NCBI GenBank assembly: GCA_032164245.1 | Contig: JAVMKO010000003.1 | Location: 63,620,390-63,684,389 of the forward strand | Origin: Sternotherus odoratus | Lineage: Eukaryota > Chordata > Testudines > Kinosternidae | Length of the DNA stretch: 64,000 bases | Direction: 5' to 3' | In this document: one piece after another, positions 1 through 11,274 of the stretch | Layout of the letters: each line of letters opens with the position of its first letter | How positions within the stretch are numbered: the stretch's first letter is position 1 | Translations under genes and position numbers: made by a program | Notes under the pieces: generated by a model | Databases searched by the model: none | What the model was told of the DNA's origin: nothing | The model's input: the letters and a program-made list of their open reading frames with translations, nothing else

Positions 1-780
1 CCAATTTTTTAAATCTTCCCTCATAGATCATGTTTTCTAGACCTTTAACTATTTTTGTTGCTCTCTGGACTTTATCCAATTTGTTCAGATCTTTCCTGAA
101 ATGTGGTACCCAGAACTGGACACAATACTCCAGTTAAGGCCTAATCAGTGTGGAGTGGAGCAGAAGAACTACTTCTCATTTCTTGCTTCCAACTCTCCTG
201 CTAATACATCCCTGATGATGCTTGCTTTTTTTGCAACAATGTTACACTGTTGACTCATATTAAGCTTGTGATTCACTATGACCTCCAGATCCCTTTCTGC
301 CGTACTCCTTCCTAGGCAGTCATTTCCCATTTTTCATGTGTGCAACTGATTGCTCCTTCCTAAATGGAGTATTTTGCATTTGTCCTTATTGAATTTCATT
401 TACTTGAAATCATTTCTCCAGTTTGTCCAGGTCATTTTGAATTTTAATCCTGTCTTCCAAAGCACTTGCAACCTCTCCCAGCTTGGTATTGTCTACAGAC
501 TTTATAACTGTACTCTCTATGCCATTATCTAAAATTATTAACGAAGATATTAAACAGAACTGATCCATGTGGGATCCCACTCAATATGCCCTTCCAGCAT
601 GACTGTGAACCATGGATAACTATTCTCTGGGGATGGCTTTACAACCAGTTTTGCACCCACCTTATAATCGCTCTATCTAGGTTGTTTTTCTCCAATTTGT
701 TTATGGGAAGGTCATGTGAGACAGTATCAAAAGCCTTACTGAAGTCAGATACCAAGAATTTAGGTAACTACTCATTTTAA
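1..780 (-). mobile_element. CR1 LINE, ORF2 reverse transcriptase fragment to 3' region
   Basis: The minus strand, read with a few stops and frameshifts, gives CR1 reverse-transcriptase motifs in order: DFSKAFDTVSHD near 750-720, a QRIVIHG segment near 620-590, GSVLFNIFVNDF near 570-530, then the region around the second half of the RT domain. The 3' end lies left of the window. Open frames on the plus strand here are shadows. The copy is old and 5' truncated, as most CR1 copies are. Confidence 0.85.
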
Positions 781-879
781 GTAAACTCAGGCTTAATCTG
801 GTGGTTTAAATCTTAAACAGGAAAAAAATGTCTTCAGAGTCTCTATGAGCCCATTTAAATCAGCCTGAAAGTGCTCTGG

Positions 880-1445
880 TGCTCTCATGTAACACTTTTG
901 CCACATGAAGCCAGTGACCAGGGCAGGTTTAATATCTAGTGGTTCCTTTTCAACAGTACAACAATACAACACAGAACTGGCTCGAGCCCCCACCCAGTAA
1001 CCTGGGAAAATTACATGACACCCCCCAGGCGCCTCTGAGAGGCAATACTTCCCCACTCACAAGTATAGAGTCTGAGTGTAGAAGAAAGGAAACTTTTAAT
1101 GAAAGAGTCACCCAACATTAATTTGGCAAAATGCCACAAGCAGGACACTTAATCATAAAACTGTGAGCAGGTCACCCCAGAGTGCATGGGGCAATGTCTG
1201 CAGCCTCATGTTCTTGAGTTCTACAACCAAAAATTCCTTTATGGTACCCCTCTCTGTTCCCTCACCATACTCCACTCACTGTGGTTGTCCATGCTCAGTG
1301 AGGACCCAGGGTTCTCTGAGAGATCACCTCCCACCCTTGCTTGCTCAGCCATCTGAGCATTTGCTCTGGCTGGCTGGCCCACCAGCCACTGTTCCTCTCC
1401 ACTGGCTGCTCTGGCAGCCACAATTCTGTTAACCTCCCATAGGGG
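880..1445 (-). mobile_element. LTR fragment (dispersed sauropsid repeat)
   Basis: This moderately GC-rich block resembles an LTR family I recall from turtle genomes, with the stretches around ccccactcacaagtatag and gctcagccatctgagc. A minus-strand ATTAAA near 1095-1100 suggests reverse orientation. No target-site duplication or internal region was found; the assignment rests on recall. Confidence 0.45.
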
Positions 1446-1454
1446 TAAGGTTTA

Positions 1455-1590
1455 AGATTAGCAGCCGTGTTAATCTGCATCCGTAAACAAAACGAGGAAT
1501 ACTTGTGTCACCTTAGAGACTAACCAGTTTATTCCAGCATAAGCTTTTGTGGGCTATAGCCCACTTCATCAGATGCATAGAATGGAACAC
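1455..1590 (-). mobile_element. Penelope-like element fragment with hammerhead-like core
   Basis: The block resembles 38942-39069 over most of its length, starting with agattagcagccgtgtta and ending at cagatgca. On the minus strand it contains CTGATGA, a perfect 6-bp hairpin GTGGGC-TATA-GCCCAC, then AAAA and GCTTATGC. That order (CUGANGA, stem II, GAAA, short stem III) is the hammerhead ribozyme layout known from Penelope-like elements. The GAAA box is mutated and an extra A precedes stem II, so activity is unlikely. The family assignment is inference. Confidence 0.55.
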
Positions 1591-1957
1591 ACAGAAAAGT
1601 CCCTCTTCCTAAACTCATGAGTCAGGGGTTGGCTTATACCCTGAAGCACAACTATGGTCTAGAAAATCAACATTGAAACGTAACCATTAATGTTTCATTA
1701 TCCAGAAAATGTCCTTGTTAGAATCCTGCTAAGGTCAGGGTTTCTTGTGTCAATGGGTCCCACATTACATAAAAACAACAGGTACCTTTTAGAACATGCC
1801 AGCAGGGTCTACATGGGGCAGTTAGAGCAAAACACATTAGTTAGAGCATAACATCATTCTGCAAATCACACACCTTTAAGTGCTTTGCTGTGATGTGTAT
1901 ACAAGCCTTTAATATCTTTTTGTTCTTGAACCATCATCAGGAAAGGTTTGCCACCTT

Positions 1958-2023
1958 CTCTGTACTATTTGTATTGTGCATACCTCTAGTATGTCTAGTA
2001 GGTAAACCCGTGTCAGCAGTCTC
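1958..2023 (+). repeat. 66-bp direct repeat, copy 1
   Basis: Identical to 2586-2651 at 64 of 66 positions, offset 628 bp. The match begins ctctgtactatttgtattg and stops abruptly on both sides. Confidence 0.9.
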
Positions 2024-2105
2024 CTGTGGTGCCCAAAAATACTGTGGGGTTTGCTCATCGAGTTGGTTACTGTGAAAATGAAATCGGAATGTATTAAACT
2101 TGGGG

Positions 2106-2385
<280 letters not shown>

Positions 2386-2510
2386 TTCATCTACTTCTAG
2401 GGCTGGAGGAACCCAGCCCTGGGGAATCTAGCAGGATAGCTCCACCGGGGAAGGAATAAAGGAATAAACACAAGTAACATAAGCAGCACATTAATAGAAT
2501 TACAGAACTG

Positions 2511-2528
2511 CCCCCCCCCCCCCCCCCC
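2511..2528 (+). repeat. Poly-C tract, 18 bp
   Basis: Uninterrupted C run between the two 66-bp repeats. Confidence 0.97.
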
Positions 2529-2585
2529 GAAGAGTAACCTGAATAAATAAGCATACCCCCAAAGTAATGGGCACATGTGGTAACA

Positions 2586-2651
2586 CTCTGTACTATTTGT
2601 ATTGTGCATACCTCTAGTATGTCTAGTAGGTAAACCTGTGTCAGTAGTCTC
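2586..2651 (+). repeat. 66-bp direct repeat, copy 2
   Basis: Second copy of the repeat at 1958-2023; two C-to-T differences only. The two copies flank the minisatellite, TG tract and poly-C tract. Confidence 0.9.
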
Positions 2652-2654
2652 ATT

Positions 2655-4820
2655 CAGCTCACTTGGGCTCTATGCAAGGTATCAGGATCCATCTGCTGAG
2701 ATCCGATTGCAGAATCTGAGCCCAAGTGATTAGCACTCATAGTTCAGAGTAACATTCACTTCCTGAATTGCTCAGAAATTAGTTTCAATATTACATAATT
2801 TTGTAGAATTTTGGCATTCCATACTATACATGATAAATGGATTATCATCAGAGCCATTATAAAATATTTACCATCCACTTTGGCTGTTCCATTTAAATGG
2901 ACAAGAAACAATACTAAAGCAAATAGAAAAAAAGTCAAAGTATGCAGAAGTCTTCAATAAGTAAATATAAAAAGATGTGCACAATTTTAAAATAAATAAA
3001 ATACTAAACAATATGTTAAGCCCATCCATTATAAACTACATGTGAATATAAATATCATTGAATAGTTTAATAGTCTGTTTATTATAAAAAGTGTAACACA
3101 TGAAAGGATGCTGTCAGCTAAACTTTTTTAAGTTCCTTACTTCTCACAATTCCAACTGGAAATAGCTAATATATTTCTCACCATGTACACCTTGCTGATA
3201 GTTTTTTCTTTTCATTCAACACAGCTTGGACAATGAAAATAGACTACTGAGTTTTATTTTTCTCTGTACAATAGCCAGTTTTCCCGAATTAGCAAAGTTA
3301 TAAGGGAGTGCTGACATTAACCGAAAAAGATTTCCAGGGAACTAAAATCATGAAAACATTTCTAACTTATAATATTGTAGTAGATTTTCTCTTTCCAATT
3401 CTACAAAGCCAACAGATTTAGAGAGAGATGAGAAATGCTATCTCTCACTTGAACTACAATTGAGTTTCTTTGTTTGGGTTGCTTTGTTTTGCTTTTGTTT
3501 TTCCAACTAAAAAAGTTAGAAATAAATTGAGGATTTCTTAATCTAATTCATTTTCCTAGTACCTCCCAGATTAACAACAAGTAATAGATCTTAAAGCTAA
3601 TACCAATGAGAATAGTGTTTTGGCATTTTCTATACTTTCACCCATGGGGGATATTATTTGGACTTGAGAGATTTGGATTGTTTCATTTCTAAAATGTTTG
3701 CAAAACTCTTGGAATTCTTTGGGGGGGGTGGTTGTAGAATAGTAGAAATAGTATATTATTTTTTAATATAATGAACTCCAAAGATGCTACACTTAATTCA
3801 ATACAGTTTAAGCTAATTCAAGGAAGTTCATTCAGCATATTGCCCATTTCTGTCCATCTGTCACAGGGTGTTCAGCTATGTTCCTTCTAGGAAAATATAA
3901 AAGCCTGACTCAAAACCCATGGACTTTGACAAGCTTTGGGTCAGGCCTTGAAGGTATCAGATTTACTGGTTCAGATAAAGCAATTGATCTGTGATAGATC
4001 CATGCGGAGGTGCATGGAGGTCAGGGCTATTTGCATTGAGATGCCCTGTTCTCCTGTAGTGGCTCTGGCTTCTGGCAGTGCCTTGCTGAGGCCTTGCTGC
4101 CAGGGTCCCCCTGCTGACTGGCTTGCCTCAGAAATGAGAAGAGGATGCACACACAAAGAAATGAACACAGCCTACCACTATATTATCTTTTACTGACATC
4201 TTTGGCAGGACTGGATGAGAGACTGTCTTCCCCTAAATTCTCCTCCCAGAGTGGAGACTTCACTGCACAGATAAGGCTCTGCAAAACTGGGGGAGGAGGA
4301 GGGAATGCCATTTGAGCTCCTCTTCCATGCAGAAGTGAGTTGATTCATGCCTAAGTCAAAGAGGGAATGATTTGGGTCCATATTTTTGATTCTCCACATA
4401 TACTGAGATTTTATTAACTGGCCTGAGATTTTCAACAGAGAGTCTTTTAGCAAGGTCATTTATTCACCTTGAGTCAACACGGCCTGCTGCTAACTCCCTG
4501 AAAGTATTGGGGGAGATACACAGACACACTCTACCCTCAGTCTTTGTAGAAAATGAACATGGGGGGGGGGGGGGGGCAATAGCACCAAAACTAAGGAAAT
4601 TCTGTGGAAAAAGTTATTCAATTAAAGTGACCATAGTGGAGTATTCAAGACAAGCTGGTCCTATGCTTGACTACCCTGCTGGAACTCTTGGTTAATACTT
4701 CTAGCATAGAGGAGTATGCATTGCAAACATGCAATACAAATCCTGTGCCCCCACTGCTCCTTCAGGAGCTCCGTGACCAATGAGAGATCTGCAACTATTG
4801 TCATTGTTTGCATTAAAGTA
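2655..4820. other. No gene seen; AT-rich intergenic DNA
   Basis: I see no coding exon or clear transposon. The stretch holds only short homopolymers such as the G run at 3721-3728 and the longer one at 4561-4576. Confidence 0.6.
4561..4576 (+). repeat. Poly-G tract
   Basis: Sixteen consecutive G residues after aacat; a potential quadruplex-forming or slippage site. Confidence 0.95.
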
Positions 4821-4829
4821 GCACCTGGC

Positions 4830-5375
4830 AGGTTGAACTGAAATTGGGGCATTACTGTGCTAGTCACTGTACAGACAGAGGGTAGGTCTGCACTTTAGAG
4901 CTGGGGGTACGATTCCCAGAATAAGGAAACAGACCTACAACCAGCTGTGATCAAGCTAGTGTACTAACAAGAGAGTGTAGACATAGTGGCCCAAGAAGCA
5001 GGAGGGGCTGGCTGCCCTGAGAACATATCTAGCACCTTGGACAGGGTCATCCATTAGGCCCTCCCACCATGGCTACACTGCTTCAATCAGAACTAAGGTG
5101 GGTATGTCTCCTTGAGCTGTGAAGCACACCTCCATCTCCAAGCGTACACATACCTACTGTGAGAGAAAATCCCTACCTGAAAGCCTTACAACCTAAATAG
5201 ACCAGACACAGAGTGGGAGAAATTAACTATTATAATCCCCATTTTAGACAAGAGAAACTGCTGCAGAGAAATTCAGTGTCTTGCCCAAGGTGACTCAAAT
5301 AGTCTGTGCCAGAGCCAGGAATTGGACTCAAATCTTGAGTCTCGGTTCAGTGCCATAACCACAACCAACTTCCTT
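4830..5375 (-). repeat. MIR/CORE-type SINE split by a MITE
   Basis: The order gtgctagtcactgtacagac, then (after the insertion) cttacaacctaaatagac, ccccattttagac, gtgtcttgcccaaggtgac and gccagagccaggaattg is the reverse complement of the ancient amniote MIR-type SINE. The element at 4881-5154 interrupts it. Confidence 0.75.
4881..5154 (+). mobile_element. MITE with about 38-bp imperfect terminal inverted repeats
   Basis: The left end GGTAGGTCTGCACTTTAGAG pairs with the reverse complement of the right end, GGTATGTGTACGCTTGGAG, and the similarity continues to about 38 bp. It carries no coding capacity. It sits inside the MIR-type SINE. The target-site duplication is not clear. Confidence 0.65.
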
Positions 5376-5379
5376 CCAT

Positions 5380-6100
5380 ACATGGATCCTGCTGAAGTGC
5401 GCTCCGCAATCACCTAACTCCCCCACCCTTTCTGGGGCAGAGTGTCTCTGGGAAGATGTCATGGAAGGCACAACTTGCACTAAAGGGAGTGATCAGGTGA
5501 AAGATTCTCCACTCCAGCCAATCAATGAGGGTGCATCTATTTTCTCTCAAGGTCGTGTCATCCTTCCAAGCAGCTTGGGAATTTAAGTTTGGGATCTGGT
5601 CCTTAAGGACGGCCAGATGAAGTATTTCAGCCTTGTATTCCACTTCCATTGATATCTGAATGTGCACCAACAAAGTGCACAGCCCTTAGACTTTCCAGCA
5701 TATTTCACCAGGTGCCAGGCCAGCGGATCACATCTATCTTGTGGTCAAGGAAGAAGCAGAAAGTGGACTGAAAGGAGATTAACATGTCAAGTTTGCATTT
5801 AAAGTTAAATTGGGAGAGACAGCAATTAAACAATACAGTCAGATAAAGAAGATCTTAGCGTAGATATTTTAAATACTAACACAGCTAATAAATGCAGATG
5901 AAGGTCGGTGTAGATAAGCACAGAATTAAGAGTCTGAAAGCAAAGAATAAAAAGGAGGGACTAACTGAGCTAACATGATCAAGGACAAGATATGGGGAAT
6001 TATGATAGAGGAAATCCCTGAAGCCTTTAGCTTCAGTGAGAACCTGATGGAAATAAACAAGAGGATAGACTATCAGAAACCACAAGAATATACTGTTAGA
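5380..6100. other. No gene or element recognised
   Basis: Short open frames on the minus strand show no domain. Sequence lies between the MIR and the Gypsy 5' LTR. Confidence 0.5.
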
Positions 6101-6277
6101 TGTGTTACTTTTGTTTTAAGAGAATGAATAGCATCTCCATGCTATGAGAGGAGAGACTGACTAGAGTTAAGATGATCTGAATATATGTTAACTACATATC
6201 TAATAAAGGCAGTTGTTAAGTTACTAGTAATGAATTATTATGAAGATTAGTGAATCACCTTAATATAAAATAACACA
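6101..6277 (+). repeat. Gypsy 5' LTR
   Basis: Begins TGTG and ends ACA. Shares with 9392-9580 the run ctgaatatatgttaacta, then atctaataaagg versus atctcataaagg, and taatgaattattat versus caatgaattattat. Followed at once by TGGTACCAGG. Confidence 0.75.
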
Positions 6278-6291
6278 TGGTACCAGGAATG
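6278..6291 (+). other. Candidate primer-binding site (initiator-tRNA-Met-like)
   Basis: TGGTACCAG directly after the LTR matches the complement of the initiator tRNA-Met 3' end at 8 of its first 9 bases. Confidence 0.45.
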
Positions 6292-6299
6292 AAGGAAGT

Positions 6300-7140
6300 G
6301 ATAAAAAGAACTGGAAGAAGTATACAAACCAAAACAAGGTAAAAGTTGCTCAGAAGTGCAAAACAAGTTACAATGAAATTAAATGGCTCAATTAAGAGTT
6401 CTCACATATCTAAAAATATTGAGAAATGCTGCCAAAAACTGGCAAAGATTTAAACAAGACTTTGATTTGTTTTCAAGGACACTGGGATCTATCTACTTAT
6501 AAGGAAGATGCACAAGAGATTGCTGTTTGAATATTGCAGGCACTGACGCAATTTCATTACATAATTTATTTGCACTTAATATTAGAGAATGAGTTGACTA
6601 TGAGTTTGTCTTAAAAATTTGAGGAATACTGTGTATCAAAAATAAATCAAATATTTGAAAGGTTTCATTTTCACTCAAGAAATAAAATGGAGGAAGAGAA
6701 TTTTGAATCATTTTAACAGATCTAAAGATAAGAAGTCATATATGTAATTTCCAGTATTTATCTGAGCCAATCATAAGAGATCAATTTGTGATGAGAATAA
6801 ACACCTTTCCATGTAAGAAAAAGACTGCTAGAATAGCCACATCTAAATCTTGAAAAAGCAGTGAGAATTTGCCAAACTGCTTAACTTACATCAGTAATGA
6901 TTGCTCATCTTGGAAAGAAGACAAACTGATGTGAATATAGACAATATAAGAAAAAGTTAAAAAAGCAAGTTTGTGGAGAAAAACAGAGTGGAATTATTAA
7001 AGTTAAAACGTATCAGCATTTGAATGAATGTTCTAGGTGTGGAAGTAGGCACCAACCTAGACAATGCCCAGCACACAGTCAAACCTGCTCTATCTGCAAG
7101 AAACAACCACTTTGGAAAAGCTTGTAAACTGAGAAGTCTA
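6300..7140 (+). pseudogene. Gag remnant of the Gypsy element
   Basis: Frames contain NWQRFKQDFDLF at 6438-6473, FERFHFHSRNKMEEE near 6655-6700, and a CCHC zinc knuckle CGSRHQPRQC followed by CSICKK at about 7028-7105. This two-part Cys/His pattern is typical of Mag-type Gypsy gag proteins in animals. Several stops interrupt it. Confidence 0.75.
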
Positions 7141-7448
7141 GGAAAAACTTGGAACTATCACTTAGTTTAAAATTCGAAAGTCTCAGAGAAGATGGCAAAT
7201 AAGGAACACAGAGTTAACATTACACATAAAGAAAATTTTTTGAGTATTTTGAAGCAGTCACTCTATGAACTACAAGGAAGATTAGACAGTGACCCTATCT
7301 ACTAATAGAACATTTATTTCATATGTGGCAGATAAAAGGCACAAGCTAATTAATTTCAGAATAAATGATAAAATGTCAAAGTAAAACCTGTAGTAATAGA
7401 ACAAATGTGTATTAATTTACAATGTTATACTGGTGAAAAATATCTGTT

Positions 7449-7652
7449 ATGGCTATCTGTGAATTACAGGTTGTAGTTAATGATAATTTAGAAAACATAC
7501 GATTTTTAGTAGTTAAGAGACGACATATTTCTATTATAGGTGTAGAAACATGTTTAGCACTAACTCTAATCCGTACAATTCAAACTATTCAGGATTCTGA
7601 AACACTGGAAAAAACATCCATTTACAGGTATTCACTGACACTGGTAAATTAG
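7449..7652 (+). pseudogene. Gypsy pol fragment (protease to RT linker)
   Basis: A 67-codon open remnant containing FLVVKRRHISIIGVETCLAL, which resembles the region after the aspartic protease in Mag-like Gypsy pol (a VV...ILG..C..L pattern). It is not an independent gene. Confidence 0.65.
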
Positions 7653-7669
7653 ATACAATGTATAAAACA

Positions 7670-8170
7670 GAGTTAAATAAAACAAAGAAAGTGGTTATAC
7701 TTGCAACTAGAAAAATACTCAGCTTTAAGAAATAGAGTACTGTACAAAAGGAATTGGAAAAGTTAGTTAATGTAGATATAATTAAAAGTGTGGAAAAGCC
7801 AACTCTTTGGGTGAATTTATTAGTACTAAAAAAGAAAGATGGATTTCTACTGTTATGTTTAGAACCAAAAGACAAATAAGTATGTTAAAAGGGAACATTT
7901 TATCAGGGAAGAAATATTTGTAAACTGTCAGGAGCAAAATACTTTTCTTTAGATTCTTCAATGGATTTTGGCAAATACCATTGGGGCAAGAAAGTCAATT
8001 ACTATGTATATTTAACACACCTTTTGAATGTTACTGTTTTAAAAGATTACCTTTTTGGATTATGTTTGGTTCCAGAGGTATTTTTTAGAACCATTCAGAA
8101 GATTTTTGATAATATAGATGGCACACAAGAATACATAGATATAATAAAATGGGGAATAACGTGATATAAG
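7670..8170 (+). pseudogene. Gypsy reverse transcriptase remnant
   Basis: Successive frames give KELEKLVNVDIIKSVEKPT, LLVLKKKDG, KLSGAKYFSLD and PEVFFRTIQKIFDNIDGTQE, the standard order of Gypsy RT blocks. The catalytic box is YIDI at 8132-8143 instead of YxDD, so the second aspartate is lost. Stops lie between the blocks. Confidence 0.82.
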
Positions 8171-8239
8171 AAAAAATGTATTAGAGCAAAAAAATAGAAG
8201 GGTTGGAACTTAACAAAAAATAAATATCAGTGTAGAGGG

Positions 8240-8870
8240 CAAAAATTAACGGTTCTAGGACAAAAACAGACCAGTCGGGGTTTACAGATTGACCCACAAT
8301 GAATACAACAATTGGTAATATTCCTTACCCAGAAGTCATTACAGAAATTTTGGGGGATGATTAATTTTGTAGGAAAATACATTCCAAACCTAGCAGAAAA
8401 CACAACAAATGTAAGGGCTTTACTTTGTAAAAATAATTAATGGAAATGAGATTGTCAACATCAACAAGAATTAAATCAGCCTACGCAACTAATCAAAACA
8501 GCTCCAGTATTAAAACTATCTGATAGTAAGATACTCACAAAACTGACTTCAGATGCACCCAAAATTTAGGAGCAGTTCTCTTACAAAAATATGGTGTTCT
8601 ATGGAACCAATTGTTTATACATCTAGAGCTGTGTCAAAAAACAGAAAGTCGGTGTTTTCAAACAGAAAAGAAAAGGCTTTAGCATTGATTTGTGCATGAA
8701 AAAAATGTCAAATAGTTATATCTGGTAGATCAGTACTGGCAGAAACAGATCATCAACCATTAGTTAATATTTCAAAAAGGAGCATGACAGACATACTGCC
8801 TTGATTTCAAAGAATTTTTTTTAATTTGTATTTATAAGATTTAAAATTGGATGCTCTTTCTAGAGTTTAT
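8240..8870 (+). pseudogene. Gypsy RNase H region remnant
   Basis: Frames give GMINFVGKYIPNLAENT near 8353-8402, KTAPVLKLSDSK near 8498-8533 and ETDHQPLVNISKRS near 8740-8785, which match the RT connection and RNase H parts of Gypsy pol. The frame is broken repeatedly. Confidence 0.72.
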
Positions 8871-9331
8871 GATGTAACCATTGTAATTGAAAATGATGAT
8901 GTGGTACCTGCAGATGTACTTAAAAATGTTTTCTATATCAGAAAGAGTAGGGGAAGAAATTGTATGTGCAACTCGGCAGGATGAAAATTTACAAAGGGTT
9001 ATTATACCTACTGAAAAAAGGGATAAAAGAAAGATACTGAAGCCATAAAATCAATTTATTCAAGACTTATCAACCAGATATTTATCTTATGATGTCATAC
9101 CCAATAATGGTCAAGTGTGTAGATGAAATCGGAAGTATTTGCAATTGTTACCTGCAAGATCAGACTCAGCTGAAAGAAGAAATGTTATAATACAACACGA
9201 GCAGCAGAAAATGCAAATGACATTGTTTCTCTGAGTAATACAATAATACAGCAAATATAGAAATTAGTGGGTCATTGCATCAAAGGAGATCAGTTAAAAT
9301 ATTTATAGAAAACTGTTAAGATCATTCTGAT

Positions 9332-9354
9332 ATATACACACACACACACACACA
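9332..9354 (+). repeat. (CA)n microsatellite
   Basis: A run of CA dinucleotides just before the Gypsy polypurine tract and 3' LTR. Confidence 0.95.
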
Positions 9355-9391
9355 AAATTTGTGCTACAAAAAATAATTGAAAGAAAAGAGA

Positions 9392-9580
9392 TGTGGCTTT
9401 AAGAGACTCTCCAGGGTTAGGGAGCTGACAGTTGGAAGAGGCAGTTGGTTTTAGGTTAGAGGGAGACATTGACCTGAGTTAAGATGCTCTGAATATATGT
9501 TAACTATGTATCTCATAAAGGTGGATGTTAATAGCAATGAATTATTATTAAGACCAGTGTATTATACATATAAAAAAACA
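9392..9580 (+). repeat. Gypsy 3' LTR
   Basis: Begins TGTGGC after the purine tract aaagaaaagaga (9380-9391) and ends ACA; partner of 6101-6277 with clear divergence, so the insertion is old. Confidence 0.75.
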
Positions 9581-10063
9581 CAGTGTTCAATCTCTGTGAA
9601 AGGTTTAAGCAAACTGCACTAAAGCAAGGAAATTAAAAGACAAAATGTAAAAACAAGCTGTGGTCTCCCTGTGAAAGATGAATTTTCATCCTTGATTTTA
9701 GCCTGGGCTCTGAATCCCCTTGATTAGTCCTGTGTATTGTTACTCTGAGGTCCTTTTTATGGGTTCTTTTATTGTTTTTTAACATCTGACAAGTAACTTT
9801 TATGAGCACTTACACAAAAGAAGACAACAGCTCCTTCACAATCATTACAATCTACCATGCAAGACAGTCAAAATCTTAGACCACTTAAAGCCAGCTTCTG
9901 TCTTTGGATGTCCAACCAGGGCTCCAGATGACCCCAGAGTCATGTACATGTATCCAGGAGCAGATTTGCACTGTTACTATATTTGGCAGTCTCTCCAAGA
10001 TATGTTTGTTGCTGAATAGACAAATCAAAAGATTGTCCTTGCCCTAAAAACCTTTCAAACTAA

Positions 10064-10356
10064 GGGCAGGTCTATGCTACCTGCCGGATTGGTGGGTAAC
10101 AATCAATCTTTTAGGGGTCAATTTATCATGTGTAGTCTAGACCCAATAAATCAATCCCTGAGCACTCTCCCGTTGACTCCAGTACTCCACCATGGAGAGA
10201 GGCAAACCATCGACATGGGAGTGGCAGCAGTCGACTCAGCACCATGAAGACGCCAAGGTAAGTCGACCTAAATACGTCGACTTCAGCTACGTTATTCCTG
10301 TAGCTGAAGTTGCGTATCTGAGCTTGATCCCCTCCACCCCCAGTGTAGACCAGAGC
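10064..10356 (+). mobile_element. PIF/Harbinger-like MITE, copy A
   Basis: Ends are GGGCAGGTCTATGCTACC and, reversed, GCTCTGGTCTACACTG. Flanks TAA and TTA resemble a diverged 3-bp target duplication. The interior shares blocks such as cttcagctacgt and gtagctgaagttgcgtat with the copies at 10976, 30406 and 43922. Confidence 0.75.
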
Positions 10357-10975
10357 TTAGAAACAGACATCAGGTGAAAGCAGGAAAGGGATACAGCACA
10401 TAAGCAGAAGTAGATCTTCAGGAGAGACTTCAATGAGGAGCATCAGCTCAAAATATTTTTTCTCTGGTTTGTGGGGCTTATTTTAAACAAGTATTTAATT
10501 ATTATTTATTATCCTATCTTAAACATTACCAAGTTGACAGTTGCCATTTTCAGTAAAATGAGCTCTTCTGAGATGTGGCATTCCACATTAGTATACAAAT
10601 GCCAATCCTTCATGCTGACCCCAGTGCGCAGTTTAAAACACCCAAAATACATAATATTCTACAATATTATAGAGTATTAAACTGTGATGTAAGAGAACCC
10701 TAGACACGCCAAATGAAAACGTTCTATGAGATTTTATCTCTAGTTTCATTTTTGTTAGTTAAAACTGAGTTTCCTAAAAAGCCCATGAATTTGTCTGTTA
10801 CACTGCATTACACAGGGCTCCAAAGGGTACTGTACACATTGCTGAGCAAAAGAGATGTCAAGTCACTGCTTTTCCTCTGCACTGCTAAAGTTTGTCATTA
10901 CCTCTTCAAATAAGTAGACATGGCAATTAATAAATTAGTTTGCAGTGAGAAGACTGTGATGAAACTAGACCCTTA

Positions 10976-11270
10976 GGGCTGGTCTTCACTACCCGCCAAA
11001 TCGGCGGGTAGTGATCGATCTTCTGGCGATCGATTTCTTGCATCTTGTGAAGACGTGAGAAATCGATCGCCCGCAGCTCCCCCGTTGACTCCAGAACTCC
11101 AGCTTGCCAGGAGGCGCAAGCTGGAGTTGACAGGGGAGCATGCCGCCGACTGCCACCGCCGTGAGGACGGCAGGTAAGTCGGCTGCAGATACGCAAACTT
11201 CAGCTACGTGATTCACATAGCTGAAGTTGCGTATCTGCCATCGATCCCCCCCGGTAGTGAGGACCAGCCC
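10976..11270 (+). mobile_element. PIF/Harbinger-like MITE, copy B
   Basis: Terminal inverted repeats GGGCTGGTCTTCACTACC and, on the other strand, GGGCTGGTCCTCACTACC, flanked by a perfect TTA duplication (10973-10975 and 11271-11273). The interior contains inverted arms around cagctacgtgattcaca-tagctgaag. Noncoding; open frames inside are incidental. Confidence 0.85.
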
Positions 11271-11274
11271 TTAG

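Larger units (their letters stand above)
6101..9580 (+). mobile_element. Degraded Mag-like Ty3/Gypsy retrotransposon with two LTRs
   Basis: A 3.5-kb element in plus orientation. It has a 5' LTR (6101-6277), a candidate primer-binding site, gag, a zinc knuckle, a protease-linker fragment, reverse transcriptase, RNase H, and a 3' LTR (9392-9580). The reading frame is broken by many stops and shifts. The integrase core is missing: after the RNase H region the sequence jumps to the end of pol near 9090-9180. Clear 5-bp target duplications were not found. It is a dead relic. Confidence 0.85.
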
